The notes under the pieces are model-generated. The model was given only the letters and a program-made list of their open reading frames with translations. It was not told the origin of the DNA and ran no database searches. From Limnanthes douglasii subsp. nivea (taxonomy: Eukaryota; Streptophyta; Magnoliopsida; Brassicales; Limnanthaceae), in contig JAUPFV010000001.1 in the NCBI GenBank assembly GCA_036936605.1, forward strand, positions 122,210,771 to 122,274,770: a DNA stretch of 64,000 bases, given 5' to 3'. Positions within the stretch are counted from its first letter, which is position 1, and each line of letters begins with the position of its first letter. Positions 42,364-53,410 of this stretch are shown here, piece after piece. Position numbers and translations under genes: made by a program.

Positions 42364-44469
42364 GTGACTTGGGGGGGTGAATATACATCTAATGCTTTTA
42401 CTCAGTTACTTGCATCTGATGGTAACATACATCAGTCTTCTTGCACTGAAACCCCTCAGCAGAATGGTGTTGCAGAAAGAAAACATCGTCATCTTATTGA
42501 GACTGCTCGTTCTTTACTTTTATCTGCTGAGGTTCCTACTATTTTTTGGGGAGAAGCAATTCATACTGCTGTATATGTGATTAATCAAATTCCCACTGCT
42601 CATAATGCAGGGATGTCTCTTTTTCAGAAGTTATATGGACAACTTCCAAATTACTCTTCCTTACGAGTGTTTGGATGTACATGTTTTGTCCTTCGTCCTC
42701 ATGTAGAACGCAACAAATTGGGCCCTAAATCCGCAATATGTGTTTTCTTGGGTTATGGTGTTAGACAGAAAGGTTATCGTTGTTTTGATCCCACTAGTCA
42801 GAAACGTTATGTCTCTCGACATGTTACTTTTCTTGAGCATATCCCGTTTTATTCGATTCCAACGAAAGCACATTATATAACAAGTACTAAACTTCAGACT
42901 ATTGATCCCGTTGAAAATAATAGCGACATACCCATTGATATTGATGTGCCAGCTCCTGAGACATCAACTACAACTGATACTACTTCTGCTCCATCAAGTC
43001 CTGATTCAGCTTCTTCTTTTAGTGAACCACCAGCTCCACCCCTTAGAAGATCTACTCGTACAACTAAGTCTACCAAACTACCAGATTTTGCGTATTCTTC
43101 TTACTCAGCTCCTTTTGCCTCTTTCATAGCAAAAATACATGATTTATATGAACCTCAGTCGTTTAAAGAAGCTGTTTCTGATCCTCGTTGGCAAAATGCA
43201 ATAGTCGAAGAGCTCACTGCTCTTTACCAAACTCATACATGGGATATAGTTAAGCCTCCATCCGGTAAGCATATAATCGGTTCTCGATGGGTTTTTAAAA
43301 TTAAAACAAAATCTGATGGATCTGTTGAAAGATATAATGCTCGTTTTGTAGCAAAAGGGTATTCACAGAAGTATGGTATGGATTATGATGAAACATTTGC
43401 CCCAGTGGCAAAAATGGCGACTGTTCGTACTCTTATTGCGGTTGCTTCTGTTCGCGAGTGGAAAATCTTCCAACTTGATGTCAAAAATGCATTTTTGAAT
43501 GGTGATCTTCATGAGGAGGTTTACATGACTCCTCCTCCAGGTGTTGCTCACCAACCAGGTGAAGTTTGTCGACTTAGGAAAGCCTTATATGGACTCAAAC
43601 AAGCTCCTCGTGCCTGGTTTGAAAAATTCTCTACGGTTATAACTTCACTTGGTTTCCTTGCTAGTAATCACGATTCGGCCTTGTTTATCAAATGTACTAG
43701 TGTAGGACGAATTATGTTATCCCTATATGTAGATGATATGATCATTACAGGTGATGATATTGATGACATTGCAGCACTAAAACGTGATTTGGCTCAGCGT
43801 TTTGCGATGAAAGACTTGGGACTATTACGATATTTTTTAGGTATTGAAGTGGCTCACTCTCCAAAAGGTTATATTCTCTCTCAGCCAAAATATATATCTG
43901 ATTTATTCGAACGAGCGCGACTTTCTGATAACAGAACGGTAGATACTCCTCTTGAAACCAATGCTCGGTATTCTCCGACTGATGGCGTTCCTTTATCAGA
44001 TCCAAGTCTATATCGAACTCTTGTAGGGAGCTTGGTCTATCTTATAGTTACTCAGCCAGATATAGCTTATGCTGTTCATGTGGTCAGTCAGTTTGTTACT
44101 GCTCCTACATCTGTTCATTGGGGAGCTGTTCTTCGAATATTGAGATATATTCGTGGCACTCAATTCCAGAGCCTTTTATTTTCCTCGACCTCTTCACTTG
44201 AACTGCGTGCCTATAGCGATGTTGATTGGGATAGTGATCCTCATGACCGAAAATCTACTACCGGTTTCTGTATTTTCCTTGGAGATTCATTAATATCATG
44301 GAAAAGCAATAAACAAGATGTTGTCTCTAGATCGTCTACTGAAGCTGAGTATCGTGCTATGGATGTCACCACATGTGAGATTGTTTGGTTACGATGGCTT
44401 CTTGCAGATATAGGGGTTAATGTTACTAAACCAACTTCCCTACTTTGTGATAACAAAAGCGCCATGTAG
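42364..44469 (+). CDS. Ale element pol: integrase C-half, reverse transcriptase, RNase H (open frame)
   Basis: A 701-codon open frame, long for this window. Integrase: CTETPQQNGVAERKHRHL near residue 27 with the catalytic Glu, then FWGEAIHTAVYVIN. RT: SRWVFKIKTKSDGSVERYNA near residue 306, FQLDVKNAFLNGDLHEEVY near 372, LYGLKQAPRAWFEKF near 412 and the intact catalytic LYVDDMIITGDD near 457. RNase H: AYSDVDWDSDPHDRKSTTGF and SRSSTEAEYRAM with catalytic Asp and Glu, near 617-662. The frame ends at TAG (44,467) in DNKSAM, where related elements have a sense codon; RNase H sequence runs on for about 60 codons (HERTKHIEIDCHF). RT residues look intact, but the upstream breaks mean no full polyprotein. 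Confidence 0.92.
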   Translation: MTWGGEYTSNAFTQLLASDGNIHQSSCTETPQQNGVAERKHRHLIETARSLLLSAEVPTIFWGEAIHTAVYVINQIPTAHNAGMSLFQKLYGQLPNYSSLRVFGCTCFVLRPHVERNKLGPKSAICVFLGYGVRQKGYRCFDPTSQKRYVSRHVTFLEHIPFYSIPTKAHYITSTKLQTIDPVENNSDIPIDIDVPAPETSTTTDTTSAPSSPDSASSFSEPPAPPLRRSTRTTKSTKLPDFAYSSYSAPFASFIAKIHDLYEPQSFKEAVSDPRWQNAIVEELTALYQTHTWDIVKPPSGKHIIGSRWVFKIKTKSDGSVERYNARFVAKGYSQKYGMDYDETFAPVAKMATVRTLIAVASVREWKIFQLDVKNAFLNGDLHEEVYMTPPPGVAHQPGEVCRLRKALYGLKQAPRAWFEKFSTVITSLGFLASNHDSALFIKCTSVGRIMLSLYVDDMIITGDDIDDIAALKRDLAQRFAMKDLGLLRYFLGIEVAHSPKGYILSQPKYISDLFERARLSDNRTVDTPLETNARYSPTDGVPLSDPSLYRTLVGSLVYLIVTQPDIAYAVHVVSQFVTAPTSVHWGAVLRILRYIRGTQFQSLLFSSTSSLELRAYSDVDWDSDPHDRKSTTGFCIFLGDSLISWKSNKQDVVSRSSTEAEYRAMDVTTCEIVWLRWLLADIGVNVTKPTSLLCDNKSAM

Positions 44470-44681
44470 ATAGCAAAGAATTCAGTTTTTCATGAGAGGA
44501 CGAAGCACATTGAAATAGATTGTCATTTCACTCGACATGATCTTCAGATCGGCACCATCTCGCTTCCGTATTTCCATCAGCTTTGCAGATTGCTGATATT
44601 TTCACAAAGGCTCAGTCCACAGCGCGGTTTCGTTTTTTTTGTGACAAACTCTCAATGCTTATTACTATTGCATTGTAAGTT

Positions 44682-44691
44682 TGAGGGAGGG
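44682..44691 (+). other. Ale element polypurine tract
   Basis: TGAGGGAGGG directly before TGTTAAGA of the 3' LTR. Confidence 0.85.
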
Positions 44692-44841
44692 TGTTAAGAA
44701 TATAAGGCCCATATAAAGCCCAAGCCCGTTAGCTTTCTTTTATTATAAATAAGAGCATATGCTGTACTAATTTATAGACTTCTGAATAATACAAAAACCC
44801 TAGCCGTCTAGCGGTTTGTTCCTTTTGTTCTTTATTTAACA
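44692..44841 (+). mobile_element. Ale element 3' LTR
   Basis: TGTTAAGAATATA to TTTAACA, 150 bp. Compared with the 5' copy it has GGCCCATATAA extra and two substitutions (AGACTT against AGGCTT; TAGCGG against TAGTGG). Confidence 0.95.
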
Positions 44842-45694
44842 ATTTCAACTAGTTGATTCGTGCAATGCGCCTTAGTCTTTTTACATACAAATTCATTATG
44901 ACCCAAATGTATATAAATAGGACCGTATAGTGGCACCTATCCATATAGTATATCTATCTAACATCCATCATTGTCCCCGAAACCTACCCAAAACATATGG
45001 ATAAGATTTTTTGTTACATCAAATTCGATCTAGACATACAACAATTATGTTTAGCCATATATTTTCCAGGTACCTGGAACTCTAAAAGATTACCTAATGA
45101 AGAAGGTATATTTCTTATAATTCTTTTATTATATAGGGATTTAGGGAGGTTTAACAACTTTATTATGATAAGGGTTGTAGAACATTCAACCTTGGGGTTG
45201 AAGAATGGTTTGTATTTGAAAAATCTCATGAAAAATTCAAGAATCAACCACACATTTCTTTTCCGTAACTTATAGAGATCATGTCGTAAGGAAAGTTCTA
45301 TTAGAATGTGTCTTGCATCCCAATTAGTTACATTAACTTCACCTGCAAATTTAAAGGAGTCTAAAAACTTATGTATATAAATTAAATTAGGTTTACCTTT
45401 AGTTAACTTTCCAACTAATGTAGATTTTGTTGCTTCCAGAAGTTTTTCCTTATTTTTTGAAGGGAACTGTATGGAGATATGATCTCCTCTTTCTTGAATC
45501 TCAGAATGTTTAAGAATTGGTTCTTTATATGTAGCCAACGTTGCCTCCGTGTGGGATTTGAATGGGGTGTGAACTTGACTTCCATCCTTATTTTTCAGAT
45601 CAAATATAGGGTTGTTACGTAGTTCAATTCTTTGATTGTTACTAGAAAAAAGATTTTTTTTGTTAATGTGATTGTATCCTTTGTTTTTTGGCAT
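44842..45694 (-). pseudogene. LINE ORF1 with DUF4283-like domain
   Basis: From the ATG at 45,694 a 226-codon frame runs to 45,014. The first 75 residues are polar. From about residue 90 the order ATKSTLVGKLTKGKPNLIYI, HKFLDSFKFAGEVNVTNWDA, RHILIELSLRHDLYKL, FFMRFFKYKPFFNP and NLPKSLYNK follows the plant LINE ORF1 / DUF4283 pattern (a degenerate RNA-binding fold). A stop at 45,014 is premature, because similar sequence continues to 44,842, where the Ale element is inserted. ORF1 proteins bind the LINE RNA. A CCHC zinc finger would be expected next and is not recognisable. Confidence 0.78.
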
Positions 45695-47080
45695 AGGTGG
45701 ATACTAAGCATCTCAAATGTTCATGTCCGACGTTTTTTGGATAACTCATTTGCTTTTGAAGTTTATGTCTTGTAAAAGATTATTTTCCTTCGATTTCTTT
45801 GTCTATCTTGCAAACATGAAGAAGTTTCAAAAAAATTCATGTTGTTGTACAATGCATTGGCAAGCAGCCAATTCTTGGGCTGAATGTATAAGTTGGTCGG
45901 AACTAATACTTTAAAACTCTTTTCTTGACTTCTTAACCTATTTTCGGAGCCTTTCAACTTCTGAACTTATAACTTTTATCGATTTTACCGTATTGATATA
46001 CTCCTCTAAAAAACTAATCAATAAATGATTAACTTTTTAAAAATAATTTTTTTTAAAAAATTGTAATGTTGAAAATCTGAAATTTGAACTCATATATTAA
46101 AATATTTAATTCCAAAATGATATCTTAAAATATTTTAAAAAGTTAGTTTTCTAATTTTATATAAAACTTATAAAATAAACAGATATTATAATATAAAATA
46201 TGTAAATATTATTTAATAGTTAAAAAATACTTTAATTAAATTAAAATGAAATAATATTAATTTCTTATAATACAAAGCTAAATTAATTGAGTTATTACTC
46301 ACCCTACCTTCTAACATTAAAACCTGTCGTATAAAGAAAATGAGAATTACGTCTTTACAAAATTTTAGAGTAGCTATTATTACTATTCTTAAAAGTAAAC
46401 TCCAAAGCAGTGAAAAACAAATATTAAATGTTTATTAACGGGGTCAAGAAAAACATCCATAACAAATATTTTAATTATAATAGTACAATATTAATATATT
46501 ATTATTATTATAAAATTGAAATTAATTAAGTTATTAATTATAATATTTTAACATTAAAATCTGTTAAAATAAAATGAAAACTAATTATATTTTTATAAAA
46601 TATAAAATTTATTTGTATTAATTTTTTTAATTTGTTTAATTGATTTGTTTAAATTTTGTTTAATTTATTTGGTTGTAGTGGATTATTTAAATTTATTTAA
46701 TTAATTTAATTGAAGTGTTTAATTTAATTTTTAAATATATTTTAATACAATGTACAATTATTTAACTGATTATACATAACATAATTTAAAATAATATAAC
46801 TATTATACTCCACAATAAAACTATAATTAAAATATAATTTAAAAATAATATAATAATTATATATACATATATAAAAAAATATATATGTGACAATAAAAAT
46901 ATAACTTGTAATATACTATAATCGAACTATAGTGAAATAAAATAATAAAACTATCATCACCCATAATAAAATTATAATAATAAAATTGTAATACAACTAC
47001 CAAAACATTATAATCATATTAACAACACTCTCGTAACATTTTTAATTCTATATTGACTGACGGTCGGAATTACAAGAATA
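45695..47080. other. Very AT-rich stretch without genes
   Basis: From about 45,960 the sequence is low-complexity AT (TTTAATT, AATATAAT, TAATAAAA runs). 45,717-45,914 holds a 65-codon open frame opposite a 64-codon one, neither with a recognisable domain. Confidence 0.6.
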
Positions 47081-47084
47081 ACGG

Positions 47085-47740
47085 ATGGGGGTGAGTGGGT
47101 GTCCCTAGACTCTTTTCGGTTCTAGAGAACCGGAAATTGGACATAAAACGAACCGATAAGGAACATACCAAACTTATTTTAAGTTTGGTTTGTGGTTCTA
47201 TTTTAAAAACTAAAATCGATAAGGAATCGAAACAATAAAATCGGTTGGGAACCGAATCGATTAACTGGTAGAATCGGTTAGGAATCGAACCGATAGAAAC
47301 GGTAACCTGATAAAGTCGATATGAAACAAAACCGATAAATCGATAGATAGAACGATAGGTAATCGAACCAATAAAACCATTAGAACCGATTTTGTTTTAA
47401 TATTTTAAAAATATATTATATCGTTTAATAGTCGATTATCAAAAAAAATTAAAAAATTAATTTTTATAATTAATTTTTTTTAAATAAAATTATAGTTGGA
47501 TTTAATTTTTTTGAAATGGATCAAACTGGACCGATGACAATCCAAACCTAAGCCGAACCGAAATAGACTGAAACGAAATCGAACCGAATCAAAATCGAAC
47601 CAAATCAAACCGGAGTGAACGAAATTGAACAAAAAATTTGACGAACCCGTTTGAAAAATTAAAATAATTTTTTTAATAATCTGATCGACCGTTCCAATTT
47701 TGTTAAAATTCTAACCAAACCGGACTCAGTAACATTTCTA
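47085..47740. repeat. hAT-like repeat with GAACCGATAA words, copy 1
   Basis: Dense AACCGATA / ATCGGTT words on the left and CCGAACCGAA words on the right flank an AT-rich core. The right end CGGACTCAGTAACATTTCTA is a decayed form of the copy-2 end. The left boundary is uncertain. Confidence 0.55.
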
Positions 47741-48073
47741 AGTGTTATTATTTATATGGAATTATTTAAAATTTTGCAGAAGTTATGAATAATAGTCTGT
47801 TGAAACCTGTGATGTCTGCCCACACAGGCTGTCTCTCAATGAACGGTGAAATTCAAAACAAGAAGGCACTAACTTTTCTCTAATCCAAGTTCTAGTACAC
47901 ACTTCAAAATCAAATCAAGCCTCAATTTCAATATCATAATATTAATAAATCTTGTCGATGTTTGTTATTTTCTGGGAACAAGATAAGGTTTCTGGCATGG
48001 TTGATATTAGAAAAATCTTATAATTTGGGAATATTATATATGATGGAAGGGAGACAAGTTATTATTTAGAACA
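47741..48073. other. Spacer between two hAT-like repeats
   Basis: Nothing recognised; a slightly more balanced base composition at 47,780-47,900 (GATGTCTGCCCACACAGGC) without a usable reading frame. Confidence 0.4.
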
Positions 48074-48895
48074 TAGGGATGGCAAATGGGCTCGAGACGC
48101 TAGAAACATTCGGATCATCCAGAATTTAGACAGAATCTTGCAGAAATAACGTGATAGAAGACGCAGGCACCCACACACGTTAGTAACACGCACATGTCAA
48201 TTATACAGTCGGTAACCACATGTTCAGAGCGGTCAACGGTTTTACGGTTCATGTCTAGAGCGGTCAACGGTTCTCCATCCAGACCGAACTGATAAAGATC
48301 GGACCGGGAATCGGATCAAACCTTAACGGTTTGATTCGCGGTTCGATTCTAAAAACCGAAAACCGATAAGGAACCGAACAAAAAACCGTTTAGACCGAAC
48401 CGATAAGACTGATATGGAATCGACCCGATAAAATCGATAGAACCGATAAACCGGTAGAATCAATAGGAAATCGGACCAATAAAATCATTAGACCCGATTA
48501 TTTATTATTATTATTTATTTTTTTATAAATTATAGTACCATAGTTAATTACCAATTTTTTTTAACAAAATCAAAGATTAACTTATAAACTTTAGTTTTTA
48601 TATCATTTATTTCAATAAAAAAATTAAAATTAAAATTTTAATTGAATTTCTTTTAAGTGGATCAAACTGGACTGAAACCGAACCGGACCGAACCAAAACA
48701 GACCGAAACGGAACCGAACCGAACTCGGACCGAACCGGAACCGGAACCGAATCGGACCAGACCGAACCGAAAGCTTAGCGGGTCGTTCCGGTTCCAAAAA
48801 TTAGAACCGAAAGCTTAGCGGTCCAGTACGGTCTGAACCGATAAGCTTAGCGGTCCGGTCCGGTTCCCTCAAAACCCGGACCGATAACATCCCTA
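48074..48895. mobile_element. hAT-like repeat with GAACCGATAA words, copy 2
   Basis: The left end TAGGGATGGCAAATGGG and the right end GGACCGATAACATCCCTA share TAGGGATG/CATCCCTA. The interior repeats AACCGATAAGGAACCGAAC on the left and CGGACCGAACC words on the right. Flanking TAGAACAT and TAGACATG are possible decayed target duplications. Confidence 0.6.
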
Positions 48896-48964
48896 GACAT
48901 GCCTATATTTGTAATGGTAATCAATTTTGTATTATATCTACCGGTCAAAACATTATCTTTTAAG

Positions 48965-49540
48965 CTGATTATTTATGTACGTAGACGGAATATACAGTGT
49001 TCATATTCTCAACAAATGACATAACACGATGCGGATGAAATTTTCCGAGGTTAAACATGATGAACCAACAACCGTGTTTAATTCGGAGTGCTTGTGGCTC
49101 ACCAAGCGGTGTGACTTGATTAGAGTATATCAAGACGTTGGTACTTGATTAGAATGTCGCTAAGGAACAAGACAATGTGGTCTAATATGAGGTGAACAGA
49201 TAAATCCGTTGTAATGCTCTATGGGTCAGGTGGGAAAGCAACCTCATTAGAGTGGACATATAAAAGTCAATTGAGAGGAGGCTAAAGTGGTAATTTGTTC
49301 GAGAGGAGGATTTGTTAGTGTGGCGACCAAAGTCCCACATCCCACAATGGTTAAACATGAAAATGATCAATGGTATATAAGTAAAAACATATCTAAACTA
49401 GTTTGAGGCCTTTGAGAAGTGAACCAAAACTAAAACCCATGTGGACCTTTGGGTGCCAAATCGGACAATAGCGTACTAGTGTTGAGATATGTTGTTCTTA
49501 CTTATATACGGAGGCGGAATATGTGGTAACCATGTTCCCA
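48965..49540 (+). mobile_element. TRIM-like short LTR element
   Basis: The right LTR runs from TGTTAGTGTGGCGACC (49,313) to about 49,540 and contains AAGTCCCACATC and a TATATAAGTA box. Purines GAGAGGAGGA precede it. Its last 45 bp (TTATATACGGAGGCGGAATAT) match 48,970-49,012 (TTATGTACGTAGACGGAATAT), which is the end of a truncated left LTR. The 300-bp interior between them has no coding sequence, which fits a miniature LTR element. No clear primer-binding site was found. Confidence 0.55.
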
Positions 49541-51943
49541 AAAAATATATTATAGGGTTGTTATAATGGAAGAGTTATTATATAAGACTCGTTCGATAAA
49601 CCTATTATGGATAAATGTCTAATATATTTGATTAACTATCTTCTAAAATTACCCTTCATATAAATAGAAATTTTAAAATCCAAACTAACTGTCCCTTACT
49701 GCCTTCGAAAACCCCTCTCCCTTACTACCTTCGACTCTTTGTTTTTCGAAATCTAAAACATCACAAATTAAGAAATCGAAGTCGCTGAAGCTCTGATTCA
49801 GTTTCCGATCAAAGCTTCCAACTAGTTCAGATCAAAATCTTCGCTAAAAACAGTAAGAAATTCTAGTTCCGACCATCTTTTTCTTTAAAAATACAGTTTG
49901 GTTTTACTGTTTTTGATCAAACTAGGGTTTTATTATAAGGTTTTTTTTTTCTCTCGATATTTTCAGTTACTGTAGTCATCATCTTCTTCATTGACATCAG
50001 TTTTGAGTGATTATTTCGGTTAGTTATTTGTTTTTTTAGTATATACTTACTTCATCATATTCTTCATTTATCTTCAATTAACATATATCGCTTACTCATG
50101 CCTTCGCCAAAGTGAGACACGAGACGCTCATTCATCATTTTCTACAACCTTGCATGATTACTGCAAAACATAGTCCATAATTTCTCATCTATGAAAACTG
50201 TCATGCTATCGTTTCTCATAATCTATATTGGTATGGTTTAGCATCTATCACTTAGCATATATCATGTTAGCCTATTTTTAGCATATGTAATTCCCAAATT
50301 TTGTTACATTTGTGTAGGTTTAGCCTCTATCACTTTGTCATGGTTACACATTTGCATAGATTTTGAGTCTATAATTTTTTCCCTAGTTACACATTTGCAT
50401 AGGTTTCAAATCTATCATTTTTCCTAATTTCACATTTGTATATGTTTCAAATCTATCATTTTTGCCCTGGTTTCACATTTGCATAGATTTCGAGTCTATC
50501 ACTTATCATACTTGCACTGATTTTGCATAATATACAGCTCCACATCTATCATAGTTGACCTTTTGTTTCTCATTTTATTGCTTTAACAACCAAAATGTCC
50601 CCAACAACTTGTTTCTTTAGGTCATGCCGCTTTGCATTGATAAAATAGATAGAAATAAAACCAGTACACTTATAAAAAGAAAAAAAACCTTTTATTCCAT
50701 TTTAAACACAACATACAATCTGAGAAAAAAGAAAACGCCTTAATAAAAGAATTGTGATTTGATTGTCAAGATAATAAAAATGATGATGATGAAAATGAAG
50801 GTTTCAAACTGGGGTAAATTGTTTTACGCCTTACAACCAATGATGTCAAGATTATCTTTGGTTTAAAATATGGAAAACATCATATGCCACTACAACCCAA
50901 AAAACTTTGAACCAAGACATTTTGAAACAGAAGAAGAAAAAGAATAAAAGATTGTCATAAAATATTTTTTTGATGACAAATAATTTTTTTTAATAAAAAC
51001 CGAGAAAAACCTATCACAAATAAAATAATAAAGGTATGCAATTCCAAGTTTTCTTATATTAGTTCACTAGTTTAACATCTACAGTACTTGTACTCGTATA
51101 ACATCTATAGTAGTTGCATCAGTTTAACATAATATTTATCTCTGCATTTATCATAGTTCCACTACTTACACATCTATCATTGTATCCCTATAGTTTCGCT
51201 ATATCACTTTTTCTATGGTTTCATATTTACATAGGTTTCGCGTCCATCATATGCCACTACAAGCCAAAAAAATTGAACTAAGACATTCTGAAAGGGAAGA
51301 AGAAGAAGAATCAAAGATAATCAAGAAATATCTTTTCTGATGACACATGAAGAAACGTTAATAAAAACTGAGCAAGAATAATCACAAATAAAATGATAAA
51401 GGTATGCAATTCCAAGTTTTCTTACATTAGTGCACAGGTTTAGTATCTATAGTACTTGCACTTGTTTAACATTTGCAGTGGTTTAACATAATATATATAT
51501 CAACATTTATAATAGCTCCACTGCTTACACATCTATCATAGTATCCCAATAGTTTTGCATCTATCACTTTTGCCATGGTTTCACATTTACATACGTTTCG
51601 CTTCTATCACTTTACCCTGGTATCACATTTGTATAGGTTTCGCGTCTATCACTTTTTCTATGGTTATATAGTTGCATAGGTTTCACATCTATCATTTTTC
51701 CATGATTTCATATTTGTATAGGTTTCATATCTATCACTTTTGCCTTGATTTCACATTTGTATAGGCTTCACATCTATCACTTTTGCGCTGATTTCATATT
51801 TGCATAGGTTTCACAACAATTACTTTTATCCTAGTTTCATATTTGTAAATGTTTCACATCAATATCGTTATGTAACTAGCATAGTTTCCATGTTTCTCGT
51901 TTATTATATATATAAATTAACTAATGATTTTGCATGTTTATAG
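49541..51943 (+). promoter_or_regulatory. Upstream region and first non-coding part of the Ulp1-like gene, with motif array
   Basis: CATATAAATAG near 49,655 and a CTCCCTTACT pyrimidine-rich stretch look like a promoter and transcript start. No open frame of note follows. From about 50,230 to 51,860 the sequence is filled with GGTTTCACATCTATCA variants, about 20 copies, spaced irregularly by 20-60 bp. It ends in a T-rich acceptor at 51,943, as a long first intron would. Confidence 0.45.
50230..51860 (+). repeat. Dispersed GGTTTCGCATCTATCA motif, main array
   Basis: Core (G)TTTCxCATCTATCA, with preferred continuations CTTTT, ATTTT or TAGTT. Examples lie near 50,235, 50,330, 50,410, 50,450, 50,495, 51,520, 51,555, 51,600, 51,640, 51,685, 51,725 and 51,765. 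It is neither tandem with a fixed period nor flanked by constant repeats, so it is not a satellite or CRISPR. Confidence 0.9.
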
Positions 51944-53144
51944 GATGATTTAAATGAAATAGTAAAAATACTTGGAGATAAGGCAGTAAAAGATGTTTTA
52001 ATATTATTCAAAATGTTAGCGTCATCAACATTTTGTTTTCTCTACATATGGAGAAGTACTAGTCTCCACAATGGTTTTCGATGTAGAATTCCTTAACAAA
52101 ATAAACAATTACGATTAGGCTGAAGCAATCCAGGACAAATGTATGAATTAAATAAACCTTTGTCATGAAAATAAACCTGATAAAATAGTTGGATGTGTTT
52201 CTCTATTACTGGTTAGTATTTTTTTTCTATTTTAATTATTAAAAAATAGTTTAAAATGATATCTAAAGTATTGTTAAAATATTTCCATATATCATGGAAC
52301 ACACAACTATATTTCAAAAAGAAGAAATTAAAGACAAGATACTGAGATGCTTCAAATGGGTACATATGGAGGGAAAAAATTGAATTTGATTAACGCTATA
52401 ACGGAGAAGAAGAATTTTTAATAAATGTATTTACTTTGAATATATGAATATATGTCTTTACTTTGAATTTTTAATTTGTTTGTAGGTTTTGGAAGAAGGA
52501 TTGAACCTAACAAAATAATAAGAAGAAGAAGAATAAGAAGAAGAAGAAGAAGAGAAATTCAGAGGAGAGTTCCAAATACCTGAAGAAGATTCAGAAGACT
52601 AAAATGTTAATGTACATAAGATGAACAAAATGTTCCATCAGAGAAAGAACAAAATAATTATGTTCCTCACCAGGAAAAACATGATGATGTTCAAGAAGAT
52701 TTTACAAAGGATGTTCAAGAGGATGTTTCTTCTGAACAAGTTTATCTCAACGACAATGACGGTGCTGCAAATTGGGATACCAACTAAGCCTATAATGGAA
52801 ATGATTCCAGTGATGCCCAAAGAATATTAAATAAATACATTGTTAAACAGCTCCAAAAGTTATAAGAACTAAAACGACTGCAACACAAAGAAGAAAAACA
52901 CTAAATAAAGTTGCACATTATACTTTACCGACAAAAATTTTATCATCTCAAAAGACAGAAATTGGTACAGACATGACATGCTTCTATTTCAATAAAGGAA
53001 AATTAAGTATTATAGATTTTTAGAAATCTAAGGAGACCTGGAAAAAAGTTTTAAAACAAAAATGCTGATAAAATGTACCATATGGTAATAAAAAACAGAA
53101 AATTAAAGAGATTATTATACCAACATAAGTAAAAATCTCCTTTT

Positions 53145-53410
53145 TATCATCGTTTCGCATCTATCGTGATTCATAATGTTACGCATCTATCATCTTTATG
53201 AAGGTTGCGCATTTATCATCTTTTTGACATTGCATATCTATCATCTTTGTGAATGTTTAACATCTATCTTCTTTGTGATGTTGCACATCTATCACCTTTA
53301 CAAATATTTCACATCTATCATCTTTATGTACGTTTCACATCTATTGTATTTATGAAGGTTACAGATCTATCATCCATCATCTTTATCAAAGGTTTTGCAT
53401 GTTTGACATG
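53145..53410 (+). repeat. Dispersed CATCTATCA motif, second cluster
   Basis: About nine copies of the motif (CGCATCTATCGTG, GCATCTATCATCTTT, CACATCTATCACC) with TTTATGAAGG or TTTGTGA spacers, between exon-like parts of the Ulp1-like gene. Confidence 0.88.

Larger units (their letters stand above)
40597..44841 (+). mobile_element. Ale/Retrofit-type Copia element, recent, gag-less, inserted in the LINE
   Basis: A complete 4,245-bp insertion with short LTRs (139 and 150 bp), primer-binding site, pol and polypurine tract, flanked by a perfect 5-bp duplication ATTTC (40,592-40,596 and 44,842-44,846). The LTRs differ by two substitutions and one 11-bp indel, so it is the youngest insertion in the window. 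The short LTRs and single pol fit the Ale/Retrofit lineage. Gag is absent. Confidence 0.93.

Noticed and set aside
52621..52830. 69-codon Met/Lys-rich protein
   Set aside because: Low-complexity reading of an AAG/ATG-rich stretch following the (AAG)n run at 52,517; no matching family.
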